Of a stretch of DNA of 64,000 nt, positions 25,401 through 37,095 are shown piece after piece. The notes under the pieces were generated by a model. It made no database searches and was not told the DNA's origin. It saw only the letters and a program-made list of their open reading frames with translations. The stretch's first letter is position 1. Each line of letters begins with the position of its first letter. Both the position numbers and the translations under genes were made by a program. Source of the stretch: Rhynochetos jubatus (lineage: Eukaryota > Chordata > Aves > Eurypygiformes > Rhynochetidae); contig CM050648.1 of NCBI GenBank assembly GCA_027574665.1, positions 43,247,700-43,311,699 of the forward strand. Reading direction: 5' to 3'.

Positions 25401-26046
25401 TGTTCGTCTTGTCCCGAAAAGGCGTTGGTTTTGTTTTTTTTTTTTTTTTTCTCCGGGGTGTGGGTATGAAATTAAAAGCGGATGGATGAGCGGGAGTTAC
25501 GACACCTCCGCCCGGCACTTTCACTCCTTCACGCTGTGGTAATGTTGGACTTGAATATAACCCCGGGGAGGCAATCATTTTGAGAGGGTAATTCAGAGTT
25601 CCTGATTATCCTGGCTTCACTTCAGTTTTATTATTTTAATTCTTAAACGAGATTGAATTCTATATCAAATGTAGTACATTTGATAAAACTTTGCATCTCA
25701 AATCAGAAGTGTAAGCAACTTCTTTTGTGGTGTCACCAGTAGCACTGACCACACACATGAATACTAATTACTAATAATGTGATTCATGCATCTTTTGGCA
25801 AACCATTTGGCAAAACTGTTTAATATCTCTAAACTAACACCATGGAGTGAGAAGTAAGCACAGGCTGGTTCTGATTGTCCCATGTTCTGATGCATAATCA
25901 CCTAGATAAGCAGGATGTCACAAATACGATAATCCAAGCAAATAAATTAATGACTAACTAGATAAAAGGTGCAAGCAGAGGAAAGTAACTGTGCTTCATT
26001 GTGGTTATGCTTTCTAGTGCTCTGTCTTTATTTTATTCTATACTAT
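25401..26046. other. Upstream flank of NPBWR1, AT-rich
   Basis: After a T17 run at 25434-25450 and some remaining CpG-containing sequence to about 25570, composition drops to the AT-rich background. No TATA-like promoter or exon is evident. Confidence 0.6.
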
Positions 26047-26574
26047 TGTGCTGGGTTTAGTTGGGATAAAGTTAATTTTCCTTACAGTAACTAGTATGGG
26101 TCTGTGTTATGGATTTGTGTTAACAAGAATATTGAAGCTTCTCTACAAGAAGCTGGGAGGGGACACAGACTGTACAAGTTGACCTGAACTGACCAGAGGG
26201 ACATTTCATGCCATCAAACATCAGTTTATAAATTCAGTATATAAACTGTGGGAATTGGCCAGGAGGGAAAATCACTGCTCAGGGACTGGCTGCGCGTCAG
26301 TTGGCTGGTAGTGAGCAGTTGTATAATTTTGTTTTCCTACCCTTTTTCCTTTTTTTTTTTTTAAAAATTACATATTATTATCATTATTCTTAGTAGTAGT
26401 ATTTTCATTACATATTATTAGTATCATTATTCAGTTTATTTTCGATTATGAAGCTGTCCTTATTTCAACTCACAAGTTCTCTTCCCTTTTTCTTCTGATT
26501 CTCTCTCCATCCTACTTGGGGGAGGTGAGTGAGTGACTGTGTGGTTCCTGGTTGCTTACTAGGGCTAAACCACA
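26047..26574 (-). mobile_element. Solo LTR, diverged member of the avian 'TGTGGTTTA' ERV group
   Basis: On the minus strand it begins TGTGGTTTAGCCC and ends AACCCAGCACA. The flanks are ACTAT (26042-26046) and ACTAA (26575-26579), a 5-bp target duplication with one change. It contains a T-run and an ATTATTA-rich block (about 26351-26440) not seen in the other copies. It is more diverged, so probably older, than the 13.3 and 18.2 kb copies. Confidence 0.82.
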
Positions 26575-27259
26575 ACTAATAGCTACATAACATAGTAAAT
26601 GATACTTCACCATACAGGGGATACTGTCTGCTCTGTGACTCTTGACTTCCTTTATGTCTGTGTCCTCCCCTAAGACTGACATTTATAATATGCTTCAGGC
26701 TTATCATGGAGTTTTGATCCCTTTTCTGTGTACTTTATAGTTTCACAAGCCAAGCAATGAAAATGTCATCTTTGATGTGAGGTTTTTAGAAGCTTTGGGT
26801 TTCTGACACAAAGGCTTAGGCACAGTTGCCCCAAAGTTAATATAGCTTAATATACTAAGAAGTATATTTTTAATTTTGAATGTGGTCAAAAGTCCTGATG
26901 ACCATCTTTTAATTTGATCTTTTATTTCCAGTGATTTAATCCAGGTAGTACCATGTGTCCCTTCTTCCCGTTTTTATCTACCCAAGTAATCATAATTAGA
27001 AAATAGAAATTTAATCATGATTAAACTAATTCACCTGTTTTTCATTGTTTTCACATGTGTTTCCCTGGAGAAGCTTTGTGATCTTCCTCTGTTGTTTCAG
27101 AATTGTTTTGTTCCCCCAGAAATCTTACTAAAATAGGAATTTCTACTGAAGTCTACTAAAAACTTCCATAATATTTCAGCTTTGTTTTAAGCTCAGCCAT
27201 AACATAGTTCAGACAAAACAGACCACAAATGCTGAGCAACATTGTAATAGCAACAATAC

Positions 27260-27299
<40 letters not shown>

Positions 27300-27689
27300 C
27301 TACGATTCACTTTCTGGTATTCTAAATAGGCAGAGATGTTTGTGTGTAGAGTTGTTATTGGAGGATGGCAGCCATAGTGTGTACTTATTGCAGTAATGTA
27401 GTAGATAACCTAAACTAATAAAACCTGTGACCCTCTCCTCAGTCACTGGGGAAGGCTTCTGGTGACTGCAAAAGCCATGTCATGCTCACCTGCAGAAATT
27501 GTGAGGAAGATAATCCAGGGAGCCACCAACTGGTCCTCTGCACTTCAGGCCCTGTGAAGACTGCAGGCAAATCCTCCTGGAAGGTAAATTATTCAGAGCG
27601 AGGATGATTTAGTTTGTGAATGTTTCTCTATCTCTAAATATGTTCAGAATTTGACTGGTCATGGTATTGAATAAACAGATCTAATTTCA
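26575..27689. other. Intergenic DNA, no gene recognised
   Basis: AT-rich apart from the A33 run. A stretch at 27430-27590 is slightly GC-richer and has no identifiable homology. Confidence 0.65.
27263..27295 (+). repeat. Poly-A run, 33 bases
   Basis: An uninterrupted A33. No AATAAA or retrogene-like sequence lies just upstream, so I do not call it a retroposed poly-A tail. Confidence 0.95.
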
Positions 27690-27771
27690 ATGTTAGCACT
27701 GCTTTGAGCAGGGAATTGAGTTAGGTGGCCTTCAGAAGTGGCGCTAACCTAAAATATCCTGTGATTCTACC
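27690..27771 (+). repeat. CR1 LINE 3' end remnant (older subfamily)
   Basis: The order CTGCTTTGAGCAGGGAATTG, then GGTGGCCTTCAGAAG, then CCTGTGATTCTAC follows the 3' end of CR1 subfamilies whose end reads 'ttgagcaggg...gacctccagaggtc...tatgattct'. It is diverged and short. Confidence 0.7.
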
Positions 27772-30209
27772 ATGTTTGATTCTTATTTTAAGCCTTCAAA
27801 ATCAGACCCATTCTGACAAGTTATAGAGTAATCAAAAAATAAGATCTTTGGAGGAAAATTCACATTTTTGTTTCAATTGCATGTTATCAAACCTTGACCA
27901 AAATTAACAACCCTCTGTAGAAGAGGAATTTCTTTTGAGAGAGCATAGAACATCTGGTGAGTAAATCATGGGTGAAAAAATCATTTAACAGAGTTGAAAG
28001 TTGGTGTTTACAGCAAGATTACATGCATAATGTGATCATTATGAATGCAGCTATACTTAAAATGTCGTGGCTTTCCAAGCTGACTGACAGAATCCTTGTG
28101 GTGATTTACTTATTCCCAGTATTTTCCTCTTTTGTAACTAGTCCATTTTTGTGGAAATAGCTTCAATGGTTGATTGCGTAGGGAGAAAATCTTTAAGAGT
28201 GAAGTAGGAAAAATAATTTCTTTTTAAATTTTATGTAATGTTAAAGAGAAACCAAATAATTAATTGCATTTTTACATTCATATTTTATCCTTAGACTGAT
28301 GGAGCACAGAGGATGAATAGAAATAGATGAAAAATTAAATTTAATTTCCTATAATATATACTTCAAAATAACTTCTGTCCTATATCCAGAAGTTGTTAAG
28401 ATTATTTCTGTATTTACTAGCAACACTTAGTATGTATTTTGACAACTCAGAAGGAAAACATAACTATAGGATAATCTCAGATTTTATCTGTATGCTGGGT
28501 CTTGTCACTTTTTTGGTTATTATTCTATCTAAACAGATTAAAAGTTTTTACTTTATGTATGGCACTGAAAAAAAAGCCACAACAAATACAATCAGCATTA
28601 AAACTGTGATAGTGATGCATATCATATTTTACAGGGAGAAGAAGTTCTAGGATTCAGAAAACAGGTGCCAGAGACCTTATTTCAATAGCAGGAATAATGG
28701 TAGCATACTTCTGCACTAATTTAAGATATATAAAAATAGTATAATATAGTATATAGCAGTATTATATAATACATATTATGTAAAATATGTAATAGAGGAG
28801 CTGTCAGCGATTGAGAGTGAGAAACTCAGAAATCCAGGATTCGTATTAGAAACCAGGACTTTCTTCTCTCTTTACTTTAAGAGTTCATCTTCAAAGTGTA
28901 AGTTGTCTTAATATAACTGCAAGATATTGTAGCTGTACAGCACACAGATAAACAACTTGCCTCTACTATCAGGTGTTCATTTGTCGTTGTTATTGCTGTA
29001 GTGTCTGGTGGCATCAAAAAATATCTAGTCCCATGGAAAGCCATTGAAGTATTTCCCCCCCTCCCCCAGCTTTTATAACATCAATTTCCCAGAAAGACAA
29101 TCAAAGATATTGGGGGTGGGGGTTGAGGTAAGCCCAGAAAAACACAGCAACTTGTCCCAGGAAAGCAGTCTATTTACCAAAACACTGAATAACATGGAAG
29201 AGATTATTTTGAAATACTTCAATGTTTGCCAGGGTCCTTGCAAATCTCCCCTCAAAAAATTCCCCCAAAAATCCAAAACCAAAACCAGCCTGCATTGTTT
29301 CTTTTCTTTTTGTACTTGTGATACACAGGTCTTAATTTCTGTTTCATGTGAGGTTGAGATAGGGACGTGAAAAAAAAAAAAAAAAAAGCAGAGACTTTAA
29401 CTTCAGTATAGATATATTTGAGTCTTTATTGCTGACTGCTATAAACTTAGAAATGCTGTACTTCTGTTCTTGTGTGGTTATGTCCAGGTCATAGCACACT
29501 TCTGTGTTCCAGCAGGTGCACAGAGCATCTTCCTTTCATCTGAAAGCAAAGAGATATGAGAAATGTGAGGAATAACCTGATAACCCCTGTAAGGCGAGAC
29601 TTTCAGGAATTGGAAGCCTGGACCAACAACCACAGCAGCTCCTCAAGGAGCCGTTAAAACCTGTCGGCCAAATTCAGCTCTTGGTCAATGAGCTATGACT
29701 CCATTAGGGCTGGTGGAGCTGTGCCTACTGACAAACAGTTTTACCAGACAGTCATTAGGCATGCTAACACCATATGCTCATACCCTGAGAAGACACTAAT
29801 TTGTAACCATTATCTGTGTATACAGCATATCTCTGGCTGTATTTTCTTCTGAATGCTTTAAGTAGTTCATGCTGTCCAATTTAAGAAAAGAAAAGGTCAG
29901 ATGTCTTTTTCTTTGAGCAGTGTAAATCGTGATTGCTTCTTTGTTAATCTTCGGTATCATTATCTGGTGATGTAGATGAGTACCAAAGGAATAAATGACT
30001 TCAGCAATTGCCAGTAAGAAATAAGATTTTTTTCACAATGAGCCTATAATTCTTGTTCCTTCTCCATTCAATTAATCCATGCCTGAATTTTAGAATGTAA
30101 TCTTTCCTCTCGTGGGCCAAACCCACATGAGAGAAATCCCTCTCACTGGTTAACTGAGTCAGTCTCGAAGACCTTCAATCGTCTCAAGTTGGGAGAAAAA
30201 GCCACCTAA
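27772..30209. other. Intergenic DNA, no gene recognised
   Basis: AT-rich, with an AT-only patch near 28725-28795 and an A18 run at 29370-29387. A segment at 29660-29720 weakly recalls ancient amniote repeats, but I cannot assign it. No exons seen. Confidence 0.65.
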
Positions 30210-30585
30210 CTTCCCTAACTGGGAAAGATCTTATCACAGCCTTCCACTACCTGAAGGGGGCCTACAAGGAAGCTGGGGGGGGAGCTTTTTAGAAGGGCCT
30301 GTAGTGACAGGACAAGGGGTAACGGGTTTAAACTGAAAGAGGTTAGATTCAGACTAGATAAAAGGAAGAAATTTTTTACAATGAGGATGGTGAAACACTG
30401 GAACATATTGCCCAGAGAAGCGGTGGTAGGTGTCCCATCCCTGGAAACATTCAGTGTCAGGTTGGATGGGGCTCTGAGCAACCTGATCTGGTTGAAGCTG
30501 TCCCTGCTCATGGCAAGGGGGTGGACTAGATGACCTTTAAAGATCCCTTCCAACCGAGGTCATTCTATGATTCCATGATCTGTTG
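30210..30585 (+). repeat. CR1 LINE 3' end
   Basis: It carries the CR1 3' sequence from CACTACCTGAAGGGGGCCTA through GACAGGACAAGGGGTAACGG to the terminal ATTCTATGATTCCATGAT. It is 5'-truncated and holds only 3'-region sequence. The copy shows moderate divergence from the 20746-21420 copy. Confidence 0.93.
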
Positions 30586-31240
30586 GGGACTGGATTGCAA
30601 TGGACATGATATAAAACGAATAATTCTAAACATCAAAAAAAACCCCAAAACAATTTGTTGCCTAATTTCAGGTATTGTTGGGGGTTTATGTTTTGTTTTT
30701 GGCATCTACAGTACTATCTGTTATGGAGAGAAGAACTAATTTGACCCCTATTATTGAGTTTTTCCATGAATTTTGAAAACTGTTCTGATATTAGGTTTAT
30801 CACCTGTTTAAATCCTGTGTTGCTGTACTTGTTGCAATTAATGCCTGTATTCTGTGTGATGTGTCTCTAAGTTCACAAAACTATATTTAGTGAAGGGGAC
30901 ACTGGAAACACTAGGTCAAAGAGACTAAAAGTGGTGAGATTTACTCTAAGTGATGGTTCAAAGGACTGTTTGGGCTGCTCTGCTGCTGCACCACCATGAA
31001 GCATCTTGCTGCCAGGCATCATCTCTACTGTTTGAAATGAAGAAGGAGGCACGGGAGGCTGTGAGTTTCTGTTGAAGTTGGGTGCACGCAGAAAGTTGCT
31101 CCGTATTTGAGCATATATATCCATATAGATATATATATATCTATATATCTATATTTGAGAATGAGTACAGTCTTCTGTGCTCATCCCCCATGCAGAAGGT
31201 TCAGAGGCTTATTTATGAGGGATATATATCATGTCAAATT
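30586..31240. other. Intergenic DNA, no gene recognised
   Basis: No exon or named repeat apart from the AT palindrome at 31123-31146. Confidence 0.65.
31113..31155. repeat. AT-rich microsatellite with a perfect 24-bp palindrome
   Basis: The palindrome occupies 31123-31146 (it starts ATATAGAT and ends ATCTATAT), inside a run of TA and TATC units. It can extrude as a cruciform. It lies about 90 bases before a CR1 copy. Confidence 0.9.
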
Positions 31241-31382
31241 CATAGAATCATAGAATCATAGAATGGTTTGGGTTGGAAGGGACCTTAAATATCATCTCGT
31301 TCCAAACCCTCTGCCATGGGCAGGGACACCCTCCACTAGGTCAGGCTGCTCAAAGCTTCATCCAGCCTGGCCTTGAAGACAG
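31241..31382 (-). repeat. CR1 LINE 3' end, minus orientation
   Basis: It starts with three ATAGAATC-type terminal repeats, then GGTTTGGGTTGGAAGGGACC, CTGCCATGGGCAGGGACACC and CATCCAGCCTGGCCTTGAAG, which is the CR1 3' end in reverse. Only about 140 bases remain because of 5' truncation. Confidence 0.93.
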
Positions 31383-33269
31383 ACAGGGAGAAATTGAAGA
31401 ACATACCTCTGGAAGGCAAATTTTTAGTTCCAGAACCTCAGCTGTTGCAAAAGGATTAATATCCAATGGAGTTTAATCAGTTTGCACAAATTTGGGATCT
31501 CAGCCATTTGGTAACTGAATTAAAAGTATCTGTAGAAAAACAATCCTCCTCACTTCTTGTTCAAATGCAATCCTGCAGTGGAGGAAAACACTGTGTTAAT
31601 AACAAATAAATGTGGAGCTATTTCGAATTAAATACACCTTTAGAGTGGTGGTTTTTTTTTTTTTTCCCTGTTTCTTTTTCTGGTGCTCTCCTCTTTGTGT
31701 GACCCTCACAGACTTTGTGGCAGTAGCTCATTTCAATGTAAACTGCTTTTTTCACCAGAACACTGTGCGGTATCTGCAGTTCTTTCAGTTGTTCTCAGTT
31801 CTGTCAGAAAAGAACAAACAATATTTGGCACTTCATGAGACATTTTGGTTTTCAGTTGTCCACACACAGACTTTGGAGTGCAGTTTGTGCTTGGAATTGA
31901 CTTTGAAATATACTTAAATAAGTTTTTGACACTTCAATTGCATGAAGTCTATACACTACTTACAGAAGGCTTTGCCTTGACAAGAGCAGATCAGACTTGA
32001 TATTCCTGTTCTGAAAAATTAAACTATATGAGAATTTGAGTAATGGCTACTCTACAGAGCTCATCTGTATTGAGAGAAGGACAAATGTTCTTGAAATACA
32101 TTGTGTATCTTGGCATGAACAATTTGTTTTGTCCTGTGCAGCTTTTTCTCAACACTGGCACTATTTAGAAACTGGATGCTTGGGGGAAGGTAAGATGAAC
32201 ACAAAATGAAATAGATGGAGAAAAAATGAAAATATTCTGCATAGGCTGGAGGACTGTCTCTCTATAAAAGGAAAGAGGGTGCATCAAGTTCTTGAGGACT
32301 CTGGGTTAATTTCTTTACAGATAAAAATAGTTTATCTGTTATAGCTCTAATAATCTTTATGGGATTCATAATACAAAATGCGATTGAGGTTCCTGCCCTG
32401 CCCCAGGATATTAAAGCATTGATGACGTAATGCAATCCCAGTTTGTGCAGTCTTGGGACTGGAGACAAGACCTAAGAAATGTAGACTTACTTACTGTTAA
32501 AAGTTACATGGCTAAGTGCTGTGATATCTGGAGAATTTAAAATTAAAGTAACTAAATCTCAGTCTGAGGTCCTTCTTCAGATACTTTTTTTTTTTTTTTT
32601 TTTTACGAAAGTTTAAAAAAGTATTTGGAATAATTGAGGCAAATGGTCTGTGGAGCTGGCATGTAGTTGCAGATCATGATCATCAGCATGCTTAAGGATA
32701 CAAAGCGATACCACCACCAACCCCCCCCCCCCCCCCAACTCCCTTCTGCCTAGGATATAAGGATAATAGGAAATCTCCACACTTTCTCTAGGAGGATCAG
32801 ATGGAGATATCCTGAACCCAATTAAAATAAAAACACACTTCAGAGCTCATAGTAGAGAGCTATTGCAAATCCCTGGTTCCTAAACAGATCTGAACCTATG
32901 CCGTGGAATGTACTTCACAACCTAAATGCTTTCAGTGGGGTTCTCTCAATACAGCAAACATATGCTCTTATAGAGCCAATTGTCAATGGTGCAGGAAACT
33001 AACTTCAAATAAATCCTTATTTCCTAGTGCAGTAGGATGTGACTTCTGGGGATGCCTGACTATCCTCTGCTGTTCTAAAGAAACATCCCAAAATACATCA
33101 GCACATGAGTGGTTATAGTCAGGTAGACCCTGCATGTATAAAATCTTCTTTGTCTGTATCTCAGGTTTACTAGTCTTCCTTCGCCATGAGTTTAAAGATC
33201 TAGCAGGAACCAGCCAAAACTTGCTGGTTGCTAGTTGCTGCTTCCTATAGTCTCCTAATTTGTACAAGA
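31383..33269. other. Intergenic DNA, no gene recognised
   Basis: It contains a T20 run (32585-32604) and a C16 run (32721-32736). No gene or named repeat. Confidence 0.65.
32721..32736 (+). repeat. Poly-C run, 16 bases
   Basis: An uninterrupted C16 preceded by CCACCACCAA. The minus strand is a G16 run, which can form quadruplex structures. Confidence 0.95.
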
Positions 33270-33352
33270 GGAGTTACTTTTAGGATAAATTAGTTCTTAG
33301 AAGGAGAAAATTAAGCTAAGGTTGTAAATGCCAAGAGTTTTCTTCATTTCCA
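33270..33352 (+). repeat. 83-bp direct duplication, copy 1
   Basis: It matches 34572-34654 at 82 of 83 positions by eye; the single difference is A versus G in AGAAGGAG(A/G)AAA. The flanks on both sides are unrelated. It is not part of any repeat family that I recognise. Confidence 0.92.
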
Positions 33353-34571
33353 GCAACTGCAATAGCAGTTTGTTGGGGTTACTTGATGAGGATGCTTGGG
33401 TGAGCAGCTTCAGAATGGTATAGGGAGTAATTAATGGGGGCAGCTTAAGCCCTGAAGAACCAGGCTGGTCACAGTTTAGGAAGCAGTTGGGATTGTGGAA
33501 GAGGTGACTTGGAAGCTTCCTTATGCAAAAAGCATCTGTTTACACCTTTTTGCTCTAAGTGAAGCAAGTTGTTGATCAGAAGGCAGGAGAACCGCCAGAG
33601 AGGCACAGAGTGGGAGGTAGGGATGTAGGGCCAGGGAGGAGCAGGACTGGGAAGGGAGCAGCGTTCATTCCAGGTCCTGCTCTCCAACATGCGCATGGCT
33701 GTTCTTGGTCTCACCTTCTTATCCTGTACGAAACTTAGATCAAAAGTCCATGGGAACAGTAAGCTGAATGTGCCTGTGAATCTGAGGCTCATTAGACATG
33801 TACCCTTCACTCTATCAGTCCTGAGCCACTCCTTATCTTGCTTTCGTGGTTTTCATTTTACCACTTTTTTTCATGTGTTAAGATGTTCTCTGTTTCCAAG
33901 CCTCAATCTTTTACATAAGTTCTAAAAATTTGATCCAGCCCCTTCCTTGTGATCCTAGGGAGGATATTTCCTACTCCACTCCCACAGCATTGCCATAAGA
34001 AACTTCTCATTTTCTTTGGCTGCTAATTCTAACCATTAAAATATACTTAGGGTTTTTGAAACTTCCCTGGGAGCAAAAGAGAACCCCAAAGACTGGGCAG
34101 GCCTCTGAGATCTCTCACTGTTGGTGAAAGGATATGTCATACCATTATAAATATTTAAGAAATTATTACTACATTTCTGCCATTTTTCAGTAATGCTTCC
34201 AACAAACTAGAACGTCCCAGGTCTGCTCAGCTTTCTGCTCTGATGGAATCTGAATGGAAGTTTTGTGGAGAAGCAATTCTTCACAGTGTAGCTTTTGAGA
34301 GGTGGAAACAACACACTGCGTAGCAGCCCTTGTATGTTGGTTTGGCTTGTGTCCTACACAGCGAGTATCAGTGCTCTGACAGTACGGAATGTGGCCTTAG
34401 GCAATTTATTTTGCACATGGTATTTGTGGCTTTGATTACCAAGTGCCTGTCCAACAGAGCTACAGAATAAATAATATCTTGTGAACCTGAGGAAGTGAAG
34501 ACAGGCAGTGAGCCACTTGGGTTGAGGTCTGGAGGGAAAATGGGGAATATGTTCCCTTTGGGTGAAGTTGG
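33353..34571. other. Spacer between the 83-bp duplicates, no gene recognised
   Basis: Ordinary AT-rich sequence. The overlapping frames at 33469-33810 (minus) and 33689-33925 (plus) have no recognisable protein features. Confidence 0.65.
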
Positions 34572-34654
34572 GGAGTTACTTTTAGGATAAATTAGTTCTT
34601 AGAAGGAGGAAATTAAGCTAAGGTTGTAAATGCCAAGAGTTTTCTTCATTTCCA
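34572..34654 (+). repeat. 83-bp direct duplication, copy 2
   Basis: The partner of 33270-33352, in the same orientation, 1302 bases downstream. High identity implies a recent duplication, or an assembly artefact. Confidence 0.92.
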
Positions 34655-35937
34655 AGATTGTGTCTTTTTTTTCCATGGTCAGGATGCCAATTCTCAAGGA
34701 TTCTTCAAAAAGAGTTGCTACTTAAGATGTCCACTGGGGTATCAAATGTATCACATGCAGGCAGATGAAAAAATCCATTATGTTTTTTACTTTTTGCCAG
34801 ATTCATTATGAAAAGACATCTGTTCCATAAGCGTTATCAGCTACTACACATTTCATATGTTCAAATTTTCCAGATGCAGGATGAGAATACCAGTGAATAA
34901 TCATTTTATTGTCTGAGTGTGTTCACTGCATCTGTGAATTCTATCTCCTTTGGGAGTGTGTGAAGGTAAAGAGACAAAAAAGTGTGGTTTAATTTCATTT
35001 CATGAAAAAAAATGACTATTATCTGTGGCTTCAGTGGGGCATAGATGAGCAGGTAAAAATATTCTCCCTGAGCATCAACAGCTGGGCAAGTACATGAGTT
35101 TTTCATCTGTTAACTAAAGCAGCGTCTCCAACATAGGCTGGTAGGGACTTTAGGGCCAACATAGATTCTTCTAGAGGTATTTTTTATAATAAATTAGCAT
35201 ATAAGTGAAAAGCATAAAGCTATTAACAGCTGAAAAATATTAATAACCACTGGAAAGTATGTGTCCACAGAAAATGAATAATCATATACCTTCTGAAGCT
35301 TAGTACTAATAAACTGCAGTAATTTGAAGCTCTTTAACAAGCTTAACCTAAGTCTATTCTTCCTTTTTTCAAGAATACAGCCTTATGTTTGCCAGTCTTC
35401 AGGAAAAAGTACTAGAAAGGACTTTCACAATCCTTGGGCATAGATAATAAGGAAGTGGTCTCTAATACCTGTGGAATTGTTGGCTAGTGGTTAAACATTT
35501 TCCTGCCTTAGGATTTTGATGAAATAATGCTATAAAATGCAGCAAGACAGTGTCTGAGAAGTAAATCCTCAAAGATATATTCATCTTTGCTTATAATACA
35601 ATAACATGTCATTTGAGATGGAACTGTCAATGCTGTGATTTCTCTGGAGTTGAATGACTTGGCTTCATTCTCTTCATTGCTATAAAAGAAACTTCTTTAT
35701 GGAAGGAGCTGAATACCAAGTTGATTTGAACAAAAGGCTGCAAAAATGCTTGTAAGTGTAAATGGCACAGATTTGAACAGCCCTTCTTGTGCAAAATAAG
35801 ACTGAGAACCAACAAATGACAGAAGTAAACAATTCTGTTATTTCAAATAAAAGATAAAAAAATTCTTTTTTTCTGATTTTTGATAGTGATCATTTCTGCA
35901 GCATACCTCAAACAAACAAAAACCCACAACAAAATCC

Positions 35938-35971
35938 ACCACCACCACCCCCCCCACCCCCCCCCCCCCCC
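35938..35971 (+). repeat. C-rich tract (CCACCACC then C15)
   Basis: Short CCA units lead into interrupted C runs and an uninterrupted C15 at 35957-35971. The minus strand is strongly G-rich. Confidence 0.93.
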
Positions 35972-37077
35972 AAACAGTGGAGATTAAATATTCTACTCCA
36001 TTTCTCCAAAACCAAGGAGGCGGCTTGGAAAGGATCCTTAGGAAAACTTTTGTCTAGCACTTACCATTCCTTCCAGTTAACAACATTCAGTTTCTGATTC
36101 ATTAGCTTATTTCCATACAAAAGTAATTTGAATTTTAGCTCTTTGCCTGTATTGTAGGGATTTGGTTGTCTTTTTCCCTGGTTTGAGTATTATACTAGAA
36201 AATCTTCAGTGTTGTAACTAACACGTATGTAAAGCCTCAACATCTTGGAGTCCCAACCTGCTACAGACTGTATTATGGGTGGTACATCCATCTTCTCCCC
36301 AGGTGAAATCTAGGTTAAATTGTTTATGACTTCAAAATGTTATAGATATGTAACCACAATGCTTGTGGAATTTAATGACCTTGTTTGGAATACATAAATG
36401 TAAGAAATATTCTGTGCAATTACCAGGGAACTACCATTGTCTTAAAAAACTGTATGTGCTCAGTTTTTATTTTATTCTCAGTCCAATTTTAGAAAGAAAG
36501 TTCTTTGGTGTTAGATGTGAGATTTGTGTTTTTCCTCATAAAATTTTCCTGGGGTAGTGGTAAGGATTTTCTTGCTGCATCTGTTTTTAGAACCTCATCA
36601 TTTAAACATTCATTCATACTTGACAGATAGAGGAAAAATAGATTTAAAATTAAAAGGTTTAAAATCTAGTAATGAATGATTGTTTCATAGTAAGAGCAGG
36701 TATGTTAAGCAGTGGATTTAGTTATCAGTTAAGCAGTTCATGTACTTGAGATAACTTAAAAACTGTCAAAATAAATCCGTTTCTCTGTTTTTTAATGCCT
36801 GCTTTTGCTCAGGAACTTGCTGAATTCAAATTGTTGGAAGCAGAAAGGCCACTCTGGAGAACTGCTGCAAAACACTTGCTCTGCTTTTAAAATCTTCCCT
36901 AGATAGCTTCTTCTGCCTGCTGTAGGACATTGGGTCTCATTTGATATGGCTGTTTTATATTGTTATATAGCTTCTGGCTCTGCATTCAGCACTGACCAGC
37001 TCATTTTCCTTTATGCATTTTCTGCCTTGGATGAAAACCAAGGCCCTTGGCTACCTTTTTTTCTTTTCTTTCTTCCT

Positions 37078-37095
37078 CCCCCCCCCCTCCCCCCC
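37078..37095 (+). repeat. C-rich tract (C10-T-C7)
   Basis: Preceded by a pyrimidine-only stretch from about 37055, so the whole 40 bases are a polypyrimidine tract. Confidence 0.93.

Noticed and set aside
33270..34654. Target-site duplication of a 1.2-kb transposon
   Set aside because: 83 bases is far longer than any known target duplication, and the enclosed DNA has no transposon ends or frame.
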